Assembly: GCA_021845595.1 (NCBI GenBank)
Contig: JAJZVV010000003.1
Location: forward strand, 203,418-267,417
Direction: 5' to 3'
Source of the DNA: Pseudomonadota bacterium
GTDB taxonomy: Bacteria; Pseudomonadota; Alphaproteobacteria; Acetobacterales; Acetobacteraceae
DNA: 64,000 nucleotides
The notes below the pieces were generated by a model. The model saw only the letters and a list, made by a program, of their open reading frames with translations, ran no database searches and was not told the origin of the DNA. How positions within the stretch are numbered: the stretch's first letter is position 1; every line of letters starts with the position of its first letter. Made by a program: the position numbers and the translations under genes. Below, piece after piece: positions 26,543-35,536 of the stretch.

Positions 26543-27100
26543 CTACTCCTCCAGCTCGGAATCCCAGTAGAGGAAGTCGACCCAGGTATGGTGGACCTGC
26601 TCGCGCTCGCGCGGGACCGAGGCGAAGGCCAGCTCGCGGCGCGTCGGCTTGTAGGCGGCGCGCAGCAGCTGCATGCCCGCTTCGCGCGGCGTCTTGCTGC
26701 CCTTGCGCAGGTTGCACGCGCCGCAGGCGGCGACGACGTTGGTCCAGGTGGTGCGCCCGCCGCGCGAGCGCGGAATGACATGATCGAACGTCAGCTCGGC
26801 GGCGGCGAAGCGGTGTCCGCAATACTGACAGACCCAGCGGTCCCGGCAGTAGATGTTGAAACGGGTGAAGGCGGGATAGCCGTCGAGGTGGCGGAATTCC
26901 TTCAGCGCCACGACGCTCGGCACCCGCATCGCCGTGCGCGGCGAGCGAATCACCAGGTCGTATTCGGCGACCAGGCTGACGCGGTCGAGGATCACCGCGC
27001 TGACGGCATCGCGCCAGTGCCAGGACGATAGCGGATAGCGGGAGAGCGGGCGGAAATCGGCGTTGAGGACCAGGGTCTGCAGGTCACTCAGCACGGTCAT
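26543..27100 (-). CDS. HNH endonuclease family protein
   Basis: A 185-residue protein of the family widespread in alphaproteobacteria, with an HNH nuclease fold. Visible elements are CQYCGHRF (first zinc Cys pair), LTFDHVIPRSRGG (catalytic His) and VVAACGACNLRKG (Asn and second Cys pair). The biological role is not established; a nuclease or nucleic-acid-related function is inferred from the fold. It is convergent with speE, with only 2 bp between stops. Confidence 0.85.
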   Translation of the reverse strand: MTVLSDLQTLVLNADFRPLSRYPLSSWHWRDAVSAVILDRVSLVAEYDLVIRSPRTAMRVPSVVALKEFRHLDGYPAFTRFNIYCRDRWVCQYCGHRFAAAELTFDHVIPRSRGGRTTWTNVVAACGACNLRKGSKTPREAGMQLLRAAYKPTRRELAFASVPREREQVHHTWVDFLYWDSELEE

Positions 27101-27365
27101 GTCTCCCGGCTCGCCGCGACGGAGCTTCTCCGGCGAGGCACAGGATGGGTAACGACACGCAAACGCGACAAACGGCTCGTCAAGCGTCGCTCCTTACGTC
27201 GCACGGGGCGCAAGATCCGGCTCGACTCGGCAGGCTCACCCGCCAGATATTGTGCACCGCGCAGATGCCCCACGGTTATCGCAAAGCCGGCCCCCGGCCG
27301 CAAGCGGCCAGCCCCGCCGCGCCGGTCTCATTCTTCAAATGTTCAAATGCGATTTCCCCGGGTCT

Positions 27366-27495
27366 CTAGAGCACGGTCCGACCTGATGGAATCATCCGGT
27401 CGGACGGTCGTGCTCTAGAAACCTATGAGTCTAGAGCAACTTATCTCCGATCTGATCGAGCCGGAACGGCTCAATCAGATCGGAGGTTGCTCTAG
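27366..27495. repeat. Second copy of the two-hairpin repeat unit
   Basis: 27366-27418 matches the element at 25468-25517, and 27431-27495 matches 25530-25594, with the same spacing and the AAAC(A/C)TATGA(A/G)T linker. In the second hairpin, C-to-T on the left arm and G-to-A on the right arm occur together (CCCCGATC/GATCGGGG versus CTCCGATC/GATCGGAG), so base pairing is kept. Confidence 0.9.
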
Positions 27496-27556
27496 CGTCG
27501 GTCCGCCGCAGGCGGAATCGCCGGAGGCGGATAAACAGACGCGTAAACAAGGAGCT

Positions 27557-27595
27557 AGAGTCTGTCAGCGCTTCAATGAAGCGCTGACAGACTCT
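27557..27595. repeat. Perfect 19-bp inverted repeat
   Basis: AGAGTCTGTCAGCGCTTCA at 27557-27575 is exactly complementary to 27577-27595 with a single base between. It starts with the same CTAGAG border as the nearby elements. It lies downstream of livF's stop (27649) and may also serve as its terminator. Confidence 0.85.
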
Positions 27596-27648
27596 AAGCC
27601 GCGCCGCCCGGTCAGCCTTGCCATCGTCGCGTTTATTGGAATTGCTGA

Positions 27649-28422
27649 TTATATTGGGGCGTCCGGGGCGCCGCCTGCCGGTGCCGCGGACCATATGCTG
27701 GCGTCGTGCATTCCGATATAGGCGGCGGCGACCCGCGGATCCGCGGCGAGGGTCTTGGCCGGCCCGCGCAAGGTCAGGTGGCCATCCTCGCAGACCACCG
27801 CGTTCCGCGCGAACCGCAGGGCAGCGCGGGCATTCTGCTCCGCCACCAGGACCGCCAGACCGCTATCCAGCAGGTGCGCGAGGGACGCGTAGAGTTCGGC
27901 GATGACGCGCGGGGCCAGGCCCGTCGAGGGCTCGTCCAGAACCAGCAGCGCCGGCCGGCCCATCAGCGCGCGCGCGATCGCCACCATCTGCTGCTCGCCG
28001 CCCGAGAGCAGGCCGCAGCTTGCGTCGCGCAGCGGCCGGAGCTTGGGGAAGATCGCGAACATCTCGTCCCGCCGCTCGCGCCGGACCGCGGCCGGTTCGC
28101 GCGCGGCGCCGAGTTCCAGCGTGTCGGCGACGCTGAGCATCGGGAAGAGCTGCCGCCCTTCCGGCGCGTAGCCGATGCCCAGCCGGGCGCGGGCGTGGGT
28201 GTCGAGCCCGTCCAGGCGCCTGCCGGCGAAGCGGATCTGGCCGCCGAGCAACGGAATTTGTCCCATGATCGCGCGCAGCAGGGTCGTCTTGCCGGCGCCG
28301 TTCGCGCCGATGATGGCCAGGGTCTCGCCGTGGCCGAGCGCGAGATCCACCGCGTGCAGCGCCGGCACCCGGCCATAGCCGGCGCTGACGCCTTCGAGCC
28401 GCAGCAGGTCAGGCGGCGGCAT
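27649..28422 (-). CDS. livF: Branched-chain amino acid-type ABC transporter ATPase (LivF-like)
   Basis: About 257 residues. Walker A is GANGAGKTT, the signature is LLSGGEQQMVAIARAL, and Walker B LLVLDEPSTGLAP leads to the H-loop region. Family features include IGYAPEGRQLFPMLSV, typical of LivF. I choose the ATG at 28420-28422 because GGAGGG lies 8 bases upstream; a GTG at 28429-28431 is possible. It overlaps the 3' end of the LivM-LivG gene. The substrate is not necessarily an amino acid, since Liv systems also import aromatic and other acids. Confidence 0.9.
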   Translation of the reverse strand: MPPPDLLRLEGVSAGYGRVPALHAVDLALGHGETLAIIGANGAGKTTLLRAIMGQIPLLGGQIRFAGRRLDGLDTHARARLGIGYAPEGRQLFPMLSVADTLELGAAREPAAVRRERRDEMFAIFPKLRPLRDASCGLLSGGEQQMVAIARALMGRPALLVLDEPSTGLAPRVIAELYASLAHLLDSGLAVLVAEQNARAALRFARNAVVCEDGHLTLRGPAKTLAADPRVAAAYIGMHDASIWSAAPAGGAPDAPI

Positions 28423-30160
28423 CGGTCGCACCCTCCATCTCGACCCCGAGATAGGCGGTGATCACCGCCGGATCATTGAGCACCGCGTGCGGATGGCCGG
28501 CGGCGATGGTGGCGCCGAAATCCAGCACCTGCACCCGCGCGGCCAGCGGCGCGATCGCCGGCAGCACATGCTCGATCGCCACTACCGCAGAGCCGCCTTC
28601 CATGGCGTGGCGGAGGGCGGCGTGGACGCGCGCGATTTCCTCGGCCGACATCCCCGCCATCGCCTCGTCGAGCAGCAGCACCTTGGGCTGGAGCGCCAGG
28701 GCGCGGGCGATTTCGAGCAGGCGCTGGCGGCCCGGCGGCAGGGCTTCGGGAACCTCCCGCCAGTGCGCGAGCAGCCCCACTTCGGCCAGGATGCGCGCCG
28801 CCTCGGTCCGCGCCCGGCGCCGGTTCCGGTGCAGCGACAGGGCGGCGAGCAGCACCGTTTCCCACACCGTGAGGGAGGGAAACAGCCGGCTGGTCTGGAA
28901 GGTGCGGGCGATGCCGGCGCGGGCGAGCCGCTCGGGGCGAAGGCGGGGCAGGCGCTTGCCATCGAAGACGATCTCGCCCGTCGCCGGGCGCGCGAAGCCG
29001 GAGATGAGGTTGAACAGCGTGCTCTTGCCGGCCCCGTTCGGGCCGATGATGGCGAGCAGCTCGCCAGGATAGGCGACCAGATCCACCGCATCGACCGCGA
29101 CCACGCCGCCGAAGCGAATGCCGAGGCCAGCACATCGCAGCACCGGCGCCGGCCGGTCCGGCCTCGGGCGTGTCGGCGCGGGCGCCGCGGTCGCTTTCGC
29201 CGCGGGCGCCGCGGTCGCTGCCGGCGGCGGCGCCCAGATCGGCGCCCGCCGCAGCACGCCGCCGCGCGCCAGCGCTGCCATCACGCCGCCCGGCATCGCC
29301 ACCGCGATCAGCATGGTCAGCCCGCCGAGCACGATCTGCTGCTCCATCGGGAACCGCGCCCAGAGGAACGTGCTGAGGCCCGAAACGATCGCGCCGCCGA
29401 CCAGCGGCCCCCAGACCGTGCCGATGCCGCCGGCGGTGACCATCAGCACGCTCTGCAGTTCGATGGTTCCGTTGAAGGCGCTGGACGGGTCGAGATAGCC
29501 GAGGTTCCAGGCGTAGAGCGCGCCGCCGACGGCGGCGAGCGCGGCGCTGAGACAGAAGGCGAGCACCTTCACCGACCAGACATGCACCCCGGCGGCGCTC
29601 GCGGCGACGGCGTCGTCGCGGATCGCCAGCAGCCGCAGCCCGAACCGGCTGCGCAGCATCAACCAGGTGCCGGCGAGCGCGGCAGCGGCGACGAGCAGCA
29701 TCACCGCGGCACAGATGTGCGGATCCTCGGCGGCGTCGAACGACATGCCCATCGGCCCGCCGGTGGCGCGCATCGCGCTGACCGATATCTGCAGGATGCG
29801 GGCGAGACCGAACATGCCGAGGGCAAAGAAAATGCCGCTGAGCCGCAGCATGATCAGGCCGAGCGGGAGCGCGAGGATGACGGCGCCGAGCGCGGCCACG
29901 CCGATCGCCGCCGGCCACGGCAGCGCCAGCCGCATCGTCGCCAGGGCCGCGATATAGGCGCCGAGACCGAAGAAACTGACCTGGCCGAACGAGACGTAGC
30001 CGGTGAACCCGCCGATCACGTTCCACCCGATCGCGAGCAGGATCGCCAGCGCGGCATTGAACAGCGTCTGCGCGACATAGGCGGAGCCGGAGCGGGCGAT
30101 GACGAGGGCGAGAACGACCAGCGCGCCGAGCAGGATCGCTTCGATCACCCGGTCTCTCAT
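28409..30160 (-). CDS. Fused Liv-type permease and ATPase (LivM-LivG)
   Basis: A 583-residue fusion. Residues about 1-310 are a LivM-type permease (GFTGYVSFGQVSFFGLGAYIAAL; 8-10 membrane segments; GTVWGPLVGGAIV). An Ala/Pro linker (about 315-345) joins it to a LivG ATPase with Walker A GPNGAGKST, Walker B VLLLDEAMAGM, and LPPGRQRLLEIARAL where most have LSYGQ. The usual LivG insert after Walker A (TFQTSRLFPSLTVWE) is present. The ATG overlaps the livH stop as ATGA. Confidence 0.92.
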   Translation of the reverse strand: MRDRVIEAILLGALVVLALVIARSGSAYVAQTLFNAALAILLAIGWNVIGGFTGYVSFGQVSFFGLGAYIAALATMRLALPWPAAIGVAALGAVILALPLGLIMLRLSGIFFALGMFGLARILQISVSAMRATGGPMGMSFDAAEDPHICAAVMLLVAAAALAGTWLMLRSRFGLRLLAIRDDAVAASAAGVHVWSVKVLAFCLSAALAAVGGALYAWNLGYLDPSSAFNGTIELQSVLMVTAGGIGTVWGPLVGGAIVSGLSTFLWARFPMEQQIVLGGLTMLIAVAMPGGVMAALARGGVLRRAPIWAPPPAATAAPAAKATAAPAPTRPRPDRPAPVLRCAGLGIRFGGVVAVDAVDLVAYPGELLAIIGPNGAGKSTLFNLISGFARPATGEIVFDGKRLPRLRPERLARAGIARTFQTSRLFPSLTVWETVLLAALSLHRNRRRARTEAARILAEVGLLAHWREVPEALPPGRQRLLEIARALALQPKVLLLDEAMAGMSAEEIARVHAALRHAMEGGSAVVAIEHVLPAIAPLAARVQVLDFGATIAAGHPHAVLNDPAVITAYLGVEMEGATDAAA

Positions 30161-31029
30161 ACGCGCCCCGCCTGGCCCAGCAGGCCCTGCGGGCGGACGA
30201 CGAGCACGGCGATGAAGACGACATAGATCACCGCCGCCGCGGCGTTGGAGCCGAGATAGAATTGCGCGAACACCTCGGTGAGCCCGAGCAGTTCCGCCGC
30301 CAGCCACGCGCCGGCGTAGTTGCCGAGCCCGCCGAGGGCGATCAGCGTGAAGGCGTGCACCGTCAGCTCGCCCCCGGTCGAGGTCTGGAACGGGATCAGC
30401 GTGATCACCAGCGCGCCGGCGCCGCCGGCCATGGCCGAGCCGAGCGCGAAGGCGAGCAGACGCACGCGCCGCACATCGATGCCGCAGCTCGCCGCGCCGA
30501 GCGCGGATTGCGCCGTCGCGTGCAGCGACTTGCCGGTGATGGTGGTGGTCAGCCACAGATGGATCAGCAGCGTGGCGGCGAACGCGGCGAGCGAGGCGGC
30601 GAGCAGCCCGGCCGGAATGGCGATCGGCCCGGCCTGCACCGCGCCCTCGAGGAACGGCACCGACTGGAACTGCGAGCCCCAGACGAGGAAGCTGGCGTTG
30701 GCGACGACGTAGGAGAGGCCGAAGGTCGCCAGCAGGCTGCGCAGCTCACCCTCCGAGCCGGCCGCGGTGATGGGTTCGAGCAGGCCGAACTGCACGCCGG
30801 CGCCGATGCCGAACAGGATCAGCGCGGCGATCGGGAAGGCGGCCAGCGGGTTCAGCCCGGCCTCGGCGAACAGGCTGAACGCGAGCAGGCCGCCGAGAAC
30901 GATGAAGTCGCCATGCGCAAGGTTGACCACCTTCATGACGCCGTAGATGAGGTTGAGCCCGGTCGCCATGAGCAGATACACGCCGCCCCACAGCAGCCCG
31001 AGGATCGCGAGCGTGATGACGGTCAGCAT
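30157..31029 (-). CDS. livH: Branched-chain amino acid-type ABC transporter permease (LivH-like)
   Basis: A 290-residue polytopic permease with the LivH signatures GLNLIYGVMKVVNLAHGDF near the N-terminus and IALGGLGNYAGAWLAAELLG near the C-terminus, and about eight hydrophobic helices. It pairs with the LivM half of the downstream fusion. It follows the binding-protein gene by 33 bp. Confidence 0.93.
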   Translation of the reverse strand: MLTVITLAILGLLWGGVYLLMATGLNLIYGVMKVVNLAHGDFIVLGGLLAFSLFAEAGLNPLAAFPIAALILFGIGAGVQFGLLEPITAAGSEGELRSLLATFGLSYVVANASFLVWGSQFQSVPFLEGAVQAGPIAIPAGLLAASLAAFAATLLIHLWLTTTITGKSLHATAQSALGAASCGIDVRRVRLLAFALGSAMAGGAGALVITLIPFQTSTGGELTVHAFTLIALGGLGNYAGAWLAAELLGLTEVFAQFYLGSNAAAAVIYVVFIAVLVVRPQGLLGQAGRV

Positions 31030-31062
31030 CGGCGATGGCGTTCCCCGTCGGTGCCCGGCGGT

Positions 31063-32268
31063 CTACCAGGCGGGATGCGGCAGCGCCGGAGCGGCGGTCT
31101 GCTGGTCGGCCGGCCAGACGAGTTCCTGCTTGCCGTGCTGCCATTGCAGCGCATAGCTGGTGTAGCCGGTCTGGATGCCGGTGGTGTCGAGCCGGAAGTC
31201 GCCGGCGACCGTCGGCGCCGCCGTGGCGAGCAGCGTATCACGGATTTTCGTCTGATCGAGACTGCCGACTTTGCTCACCGCGGCGGCGAGCACGGTGAGG
31301 CTGGCATAGGCGACGGCGGCGTGATAGTCGGGCGCGCGGCCGAACATCGCCGTGAAGGACTGCACGAATTCGGCATTGCCGGCGGTCTTCAGCGTCGGAA
31401 AATAGAGCGTGGTGCCGAACACGCCTTCGGCCGTGTCACCGAGGCCTTTCTGGAATTCCGGCTCGACCGGACCGATGCTGAAGGCGAACATTTTCGCCGC
31501 GATCTTCTGCGACTTCGCCGCCCGCATGATGCCCTCGGAATCGGCCAGATAGGTGGCGCCGACGATCATGTCCGGATGCGAGGCGCCGGCTTTCAGCACC
31601 AGCGCGCTGAAATCGGTCATTGTCGGCGCGAAGGTTTCGTCGAACACGATGCGCAGGCCGCGCCGGGCCGCTTCGGCGCGGACGCCGGCGGCGAGCTGCT
31701 GGGGAAACTGCGTGTCCTGCACCAGCAGCGCGATGGTCTTGTAGCCTTTCGCGGCGGCGAGATCGATGACCGGCACCATGTAGCGCGCGGTCTGCGTCAT
31801 CGCCTGCAGCAGATAGGGGAACCGGCCGCTGAACGCCTCGGTGTTCGCCGCCAGGCTCGGCATCACTTTCTTCGCGCGGTTGACGATCGGCGCGACGGCG
31901 GAAGTGAGATCGGTCTGATAGGGGCTGACGAGGAGATCGACACGGTCGTCGGTGAGCAGCTTCTGGTAGAGCTGCACCGCGGTCGAAGGATTGCCCTGGT
32001 CGTCGTAGGCGACGAGTTCGACCGGCCGCCCGAGCAGCCCGCCGGCGGCGTTGATCCGCGCGACGGCGAGTTTGTAGCCCTGGAGCTCGAACACCGCCGG
32101 CGGCGAATAGGGCCCGGTTTCGGTGATCGAGAGGCCGATGCGGATCGGCCCCTCGGCCGCCCGGCTTGGGCTCGTCCGGCTCTGGGCCGCGATCACGAGA
32201 CCGAGGACGCCGAGGACGGCGAGCCCGATCGGCGATCGCCGGGCACGGCGCGGTGCTGGTTTCGGCAT
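31063..32268 (-). CDS. Liv-type ABC transporter periplasmic substrate-binding protein
   Basis: About 401 residues. A twin-basic-looking N-terminus and hydrophobic helix (PIGLAVLGVLGLVIAA) are followed by a type I periplasmic-binding fold: IRIGLSITETGPYSPP, NAAGGLLGRPVELVAYDDQGNP and DLLVSPYQTDLTSAVAPI. I prefer the ATG at 32266-32268, since GGGAGG lies 6 bases upstream; the ATG at 32272-32274 directly abuts it. It delivers the ligand to the LivH/LivM permeases. The sequence is nearer the aromatic- or keto-acid-binding branch than LivJ by impression only. Confidence 0.88.
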   Translation of the reverse strand: MPKPAPRRARRSPIGLAVLGVLGLVIAAQSRTSPSRAAEGPIRIGLSITETGPYSPPAVFELQGYKLAVARINAAGGLLGRPVELVAYDDQGNPSTAVQLYQKLLTDDRVDLLVSPYQTDLTSAVAPIVNRAKKVMPSLAANTEAFSGRFPYLLQAMTQTARYMVPVIDLAAAKGYKTIALLVQDTQFPQQLAAGVRAEAARRGLRIVFDETFAPTMTDFSALVLKAGASHPDMIVGATYLADSEGIMRAAKSQKIAAKMFAFSIGPVEPEFQKGLGDTAEGVFGTTLYFPTLKTAGNAEFVQSFTAMFGRAPDYHAAVAYASLTVLAAAVSKVGSLDQTKIRDTLLATAAPTVAGDFRLDTTGIQTGYTSYALQWQHGKQELVWPADQQTAAPALPHPAW

Positions 32269-32412
32269 TGGCATCCTCCCCGCGACGATCGGCCGCCCCA
32301 GCCTGGGGCTGGATGATCCTGTTGCCCAAGCATCGCCGAAGCGGCGAGGGCGCGCAATCGGAAATTTCACCATGACAAATACACTGCGACCACCCCGCAA
32401 GCGCCGGCGCGA

Positions 32413-33240
32413 TCAGCCCTCCCCGGGGCCGGCGCCGTTGGTGGTGAAGCCGAGCTCGCCCGACAGCCCGTCCGCGGCGGCGCGCACCAGCGCCGCGCAC
32501 TCCTGCAGCCGGGCCAGCGAGAGCCGCCAGATCGGCCCGGAGATGCCGAGCGCGCCGGCGACGCGGCCGGTGAAGTCGCGCACCGGCACGGCGACGCAGC
32601 GCACCTCCGGGTCGAACTCGCCGTCGTCGAAGGCGATCCCGTCCCGGCGGACCTCCTCGAGCTGGCGCCGCAGCCGCTCCGGCTCGACGGTGGTGTGCGG
32701 CGACAGCGGGCGCAGCTCGGTGGTGGCGAGGTAGTGCTCGAGCTGGGACGGCGCCAGGGCGGCGAGGAGGGCCTTGCCGAGCCCGGTGCAATAGGCCGGA
32801 CGCAGCGGCCCGACGCTGCTCGCCATCTGGAAGGCGCCGGCACCGGGGGTCTTCGCCAGCACGACGACGCTGCCGCCGGACCAGACGCCGAAATGCCCGG
32901 TCTCGCCGGTGACGGCGGAGAGATGTTCCAGCACCGGCGTGGCCAGGCTGATCAGCTCGATCTCGTCGCGCGCGGCGGCGGCGAGGGCGAACAGCGGGCG
33001 GCCGATGCGGTAGCGCCGCCCCTCCCGCATCTGCCGCACATAGCCGCGCGCGACCATGGTCTGCACGAGGTGGAACACGGTGCTGGTGTGCAGCCCGAGC
33101 CGCTTGCTCAGCTCGGCGAGGGTGACGCCGTCGCGGCTGCGGGCGACCTCCTCGAGGATGGCGAAGGCGCGCTCGATGGACTGGATGCCGCCGCGCTCGC
33201 GGCCCGCCCCCCGATCCGCCACGTCCGCCGCTGCCGCCAT
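32413..33240 (-). CDS. IclR family transcriptional regulator
   Basis: 275 residues. The winged-helix DNA-binding domain (about residues 18-80: IQSIERAFAILEEVARSRDGVTLAELSKRLGLHTST is split by the helix-turn-helix) is followed by an IclR effector domain (GPLRPAYCTGLGKALLAALAP, GIAFDDGEFDPEVRCVAVPV, GALGISGPIWR). GAGGAGGGTC precedes the ATG at 33238-33240. It lies between the Liv transporter and the divergent TPP-enzyme operon and probably controls both. Confidence 0.92.
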   Translation of the reverse strand: MAAAADVADRGAGRERGGIQSIERAFAILEEVARSRDGVTLAELSKRLGLHTSTVFHLVQTMVARGYVRQMREGRRYRIGRPLFALAAAARDEIELISLATPVLEHLSAVTGETGHFGVWSGGSVVVLAKTPGAGAFQMASSVGPLRPAYCTGLGKALLAALAPSQLEHYLATTELRPLSPHTTVEPERLRRQLEEVRRDGIAFDDGEFDPEVRCVAVPVRDFTGRVAGALGISGPIWRLSLARLQECAALVRAAADGLSGELGFTTNGAGPGEG

Positions 33241-33285
33241 GTTCGGACCCTCCTCGCGCCTGCCCCGCCGGGTATTTTCACATAC

Positions 33286-33314
33286 TTGCATGGACAACGA
33301 CAATGTTGAATGAT
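33286..33314 (+). promoter_or_regulatory. Possible promoter/operator between iclR-type gene and TPP-enzyme gene
   Basis: TTGCAT (33286-33291) and AATGAT (33309-33314) are spaced by 17 bp. The spacer holds an inverted repeat CAAC-gacaat-GTTG (33295-33308) that could bind the divergent IclR-type regulator. The -10 is weak; this is a suggestion. Confidence 0.3.
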
Positions 33315-33358
33315 TTGCCCAGGCCCGCCCCCGCGCGGCCCGGCAGAGGGAACGCAGC

Positions 33359-35149
33359 ATGGCCCGCATGAAGGGTGGAGACCTGATCGCCGAGTTCCTC
33401 GTGCGCGAGGGATTCGAGCATGTCTTCGGCCTCTGCGGCCACGGCAACGTCGGCATGCTCGACGCGCTGGGCCGGGTTCGCGACCGCGTGAGGCTGATCT
33501 CGCCGCGCCACGAACAGACCGCCGGCCACATGGCGGACGCGTATTTCCGGGTCCGGCACCGGCCGGCGGCGACGCTCACCTCCTGCGGCCCGGGCTCGGC
33601 GAACCTGGTCATGGCGCTGGCCAACGCCTACGCCGATTCCTCGGCCTTTCTCGCGCTCACCGCCAATGTGCCGACGCAGCAATTCAACCGCGGCCCGTTC
33701 CAGGAACTCTACCGCCAGAAGGAAGCGGATTTTCCCGCCGTCTGCCGCCCCGTGGTCAAGCGCGGCTTCCAGCCGACGCGGGTGGACATGCTGCCCTCGG
33801 CGCTGCGCCTGGCCACCGACACCATGCTCGGCGGCCGGCCCGGCCCGGTGCAGGTGGACATCCCGTTCAACCTGTTCGAGGAGGAGGACGACGTCGCGGT
33901 GCAGCCCTCGGTGCGGCTGAGCACCGCGCGCCGCTCCGGCGCCGCGCCCGAGGACGTCGCCGAGACCGTCGATCGGCTGCTCGCCGCGGCGCGGCCGGCG
34001 CTGTTCATCGGCCATGGCGTCACCCTCGCCGAGGCCGCGGAGGAGCTCACATCCCTGGCCGAGCGGCTCAGCCTGCCGGTGATCACCTCGCCCAACGGCA
34101 TGGGCTGCATTGCGGGCTCGCATCCGCTGGCGCTCGGCTTCATCGGCCGCAACGGGGTCTATCCGGCCAACCAGGCCGGCCGCTACGCCGACCTCGTGGT
34201 GGCGATCGGGGCGCGTTTCGACGACCGCTCCGCCTCGTCCTGGATCGAGGGCTATTCCTGGAATTTTCCCAGTTGCAAGCTGATCCATGTCGATCTCGAC
34301 GCGGCCGAGATCGGGCGCAACTACCCGGTCGATCTCGGCATCGTCGCCGATGCGCGGAGCTTTCTGCGCCAGGTGCTGAGCGAGCTCGACCGGCGCGGCA
34401 CGCCGCGGCCGGAGCGGCGCGACTGGTTCGCCAGGATCGATGGCTGGCGGCGCGAATGGGAGCAGTTCACGCGGCCGAACTTCGCCCTCGACACCTCGCC
34501 GCTGCGCCCCGAACCGGTGGTGGCCGCGGTGCGCGCGGTGCTGCCGGACGATGCCATCCTCTCGCTCGATTCCGGCGTGCACCATAATTGGTTCATGCAG
34601 TTCTGGGAGGCACGGCAGCCGCAGACCATGCTGAACGCCTGGGGGTTTTCCGGCATGGGCTTCGGCGTCAGCGGCATTCTCGGCGCCAAGCTCGCGGCGC
34701 CGGAGCGCGCCTGCGTCTCGGTCTGCGGCGATGGCGGGTTCACCATGACGCCGCACGTGCTCTGCACCGCCGTCGAATACGACATTCCCTGCGTCTGGGT
34801 GATCTGGAACAATTTCGCCTGGGGCGCGATCCGCGACATCCAGTATGGGCTGTTCGGCGGGCGCGAGATCGGCACCGGTTTCTATCGCGGCGAGAATCGC
34901 GAGCGCTACAATCCCGATTTCGCCGCGCTCGCCCGCGCGCACGGTGTCGATGGCGCCACCATCACCCGCACCGCGGATCTCGCCCCCGCACTCGAGCACG
35001 CCATCGCTTCGAACAAGCCCTGGGTGCTCGACGTGCATGTCGATGCCGACGTGCGGCCGCCGGCGACCGGCACCTGGGCGCTGCCGCCGATCCCGCACAA
35101 GGAGCCGGTGTTCGGCGTCCGCCGCACCGCCGCCGACCTCGGCGCCTGA
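33359..35149 (+). CDS. Thiamine-pyrophosphate enzyme of the acetolactate synthase family
   Basis: A 596-residue three-domain TPP enzyme. The N-terminal PYR domain has the catalytic Glu (E52 in RHEQTAGHMADAY). A central domain follows (RPALFIGHGVTLAEA), then the C-terminal PP domain with the TPP/Mg motif C-GDGG (D458) to NN (484-485). It cleaves or joins C-C bonds next to a ketone, probably a decarboxylase or ligase on a 2-oxo acid. The set with a cupin, an FAD dehydrogenase and a Liv transporter argues for catabolism, not isoleucine/valine synthesis; no small regulatory subunit (ilvH) is present. Confidence 0.85.
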   Translation: MARMKGGDLIAEFLVREGFEHVFGLCGHGNVGMLDALGRVRDRVRLISPRHEQTAGHMADAYFRVRHRPAATLTSCGPGSANLVMALANAYADSSAFLALTANVPTQQFNRGPFQELYRQKEADFPAVCRPVVKRGFQPTRVDMLPSALRLATDTMLGGRPGPVQVDIPFNLFEEEDDVAVQPSVRLSTARRSGAAPEDVAETVDRLLAAARPALFIGHGVTLAEAAEELTSLAERLSLPVITSPNGMGCIAGSHPLALGFIGRNGVYPANQAGRYADLVVAIGARFDDRSASSWIEGYSWNFPSCKLIHVDLDAAEIGRNYPVDLGIVADARSFLRQVLSELDRRGTPRPERRDWFARIDGWRREWEQFTRPNFALDTSPLRPEPVVAAVRAVLPDDAILSLDSGVHHNWFMQFWEARQPQTMLNAWGFSGMGFGVSGILGAKLAAPERACVSVCGDGGFTMTPHVLCTAVEYDIPCVWVIWNNFAWGAIRDIQYGLFGGREIGTGFYRGENRERYNPDFAALARAHGVDGATITRTADLAPALEHAIASNKPWVLDVHVDADVRPPATGTWALPPIPHKEPVFGVRRTAADLGA

Positions 35150-35164
35150 ACGGAAGGATCCATC

Positions 35165-35530
35165 ATGTATCATCGCAACGGCGCCAGCATCCGCAACATC
35201 GCCGAGGTGCTGTGGGAAACGCCGCCCGAACATTACGACGCGCACTCGAAAATGCTGGTCTCACCGGCGAGCGCCGCCGGCACGCGGTTCGATTTCCGCA
35301 TCTCGTCCTATCAGCCGCGCGGCTATGTGAAGCCGCACCGGCACGCCATCCAGGAGCAGATCTATCACGTGCTCGAAGGCGAAGGGCTGATGGAAATCGA
35401 CGGCGAGCGCGTCGTCGTCCGCCGCCACGATTGCATCCATCTTCCCCCGGGCGTGGAGCACGCGATCTACAACACCGGGCTGGTCGATCTCGTGTTCTTC
35501 GTCATCACGACGCCCCCGACCGACGCGTAG
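35165..35530 (+). CDS. Single-domain cupin
   Basis: A 121-residue cupin with first motif KPHRHAIQEQIYHVLEGEG (metal His, His and Gln/His positions) and second motif HLPPGVEHAIYN. It sits 15 bp after the TPP enzyme, with GGAAGG in front. Cupins in such operons are often isomerases, dioxygenases or ligand sensors; the reaction here is unknown. Confidence 0.85.
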   Translation: MYHRNGASIRNIAEVLWETPPEHYDAHSKMLVSPASAAGTRFDFRISSYQPRGYVKPHRHAIQEQIYHVLEGEGLMEIDGERVVVRRHDCIHLPPGVEHAIYNTGLVDLVFFVITTPPTDA

Positions 35531-35536
35531 GGCGTG

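Larger units (their letters stand above)
27101..27648. other. Intergenic region with palindromic repeats
   Basis: Contains the two-element repeat at 27366-27495 and the long hairpin at 27557-27595. Nothing else resembles a gene; short frames here are repeat-derived. Confidence 0.6.
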
